Positions 6,158 to 6,297 of a stretch of DNA of 6,297 nt are shown here, one piece after another. Below the pieces are notes generated by a model that did no database searches, had not been told where the DNA came from, and worked only from the letters and a program-made list of their open reading frames with translations. The stretch is from the NCBI GenBank assembly GCA_031177735.1, contig JAPSKJ010000131.1, forward strand, positions 1 to 6,297, read 5' to 3'. The DNA comes from Nocardioides sp. (lineage in GTDB: Bacteria > Actinomycetota > Actinomycetes > Propionibacteriales > Nocardioidaceae). The translations under genes and the position numbers were made by a program. The number at the start of each line of letters is the position of its first letter. Position 1 is the first letter of the stretch.

Positions 6158-6297
6158 CTATCGGCCGATCGTGCTGACCGCGAAGAGGACCAGCCAGAGC
6201 ACCCCGAGGCCTTGGAGCACCCGGTCGCCGAGCACGATGCTCTCCGGCTCGCCCGCCGCCCCGCGGTCGATGTCGACGGCGTAGCGGAGCAGCGCCA
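6158..6297 (-). CDS. Decaprenyl-phosphate phosphoribosyltransferase (UbiA family), C-terminal fragment
   Basis: Only the last 45 codons and the stop are in the window; the rest lies beyond the right edge. The visible tail contains LRYAVDIDRGAAGEPE, then IVLGDRVLQ, then a final hydrophobic helix ending STIGR. I recognise this RYAVD-x-D-x-G-x-AG-x-PE...L-x-DRVLQ ending as that of the UbiA-type enzyme of the Rv3806c group. Those enzymes transfer 5-phosphoribose from PRPP to decaprenyl phosphate at the inner membrane. This is the first committed step towards decaprenylphosphoryl-arabinose, the donor for cell-wall arabinan in mycobacteria and relatives; the later steps use a phosphatase and DprE1/DprE2. 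It is the first visible gene of the minus-strand operon and ends 2 nt before the next start. The catalytic Asp-rich motifs lie outside the window, so the call rests on the C-terminus alone. Confidence 0.75.
   Translation of the reverse strand, partial: ALLRYAVDIDRGAAGEPESIVLGDRVLQGLGVLWLVLFAVSTIGR

Noticed and set aside
1..6297. tRNA, rRNA, CRISPR, transposase or phage-type features
   Set aside because: No spaced direct repeats, transposase-like frames, terminal inverted repeats or tRNA-like clover-leaf segments were seen. The coding density is explained by the six genes listed.

Overview
The window is very GC-rich with strongly GC-biased third codon positions, GTG and TTG starts, TANNNT-type -10 boxes and short intergenic gaps. 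This is typical of a high-GC Actinomycetota chromosome. The protein flavour (an MMPL transporter, a decaprenyl-phosphate phosphoribosyltransferase tail, several GT-C-like membrane proteins) would fit Nocardioidaceae or relatives, but the genus cannot be fixed from the sequence alone. I see no RNA genes, CRISPR arrays, insertion sequences or phage genes.

Layout from left to right. Positions 1-120 (minus) hold the first 40 codons of an MMPL-family transporter that runs off the left edge. A 115-bp divergent intergenic region (121-235) carries a perfect inverted repeat and a -10 box that would give a leaderless mRNA for the next gene. Positions 236-952 (plus) encode a class I SAM-dependent methyltransferase. 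After a 124-bp gap with a palindrome, a promoter-like -10 and a strong Shine-Dalgarno, a polytopic GT-C-like membrane protein of about 602 residues follows (1077-2885, plus). It meets the minus-strand genes tail to tail: one CTAG tetranucleotide supplies both stop codons.

The minus-strand genes form a tight operon, read right to left. First comes the last 45 codons of a UbiA-family protein whose C-terminus looks like decaprenyl-phosphate phosphoribosyltransferase (6158-6297). Next is a 721-residue membrane protein with a large C-terminal soluble region (3990-6155), starting 2 nt after the upstream stop. Last is a GT4 glycosyltransferase (2882-4006), overlapping the gene before it.

Taken together, this looks like part of a cell-envelope glycan locus. 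The phosphoribosyltransferase makes the precursor of decaprenylphosphoryl-arabinose, a lipid-linked sugar donor used outside the membrane. The two polytopic proteins are candidate users of polyprenyl-phosphate sugars. The GT4 enzyme would act on the cytoplasmic side, and the methyltransferase could modify a sugar or lipid. The family calls for the methyltransferase, GT4, MMPL and UbiA proteins are well supported. The specific roles of the two large membrane proteins, and of the locus as a whole, are inference.
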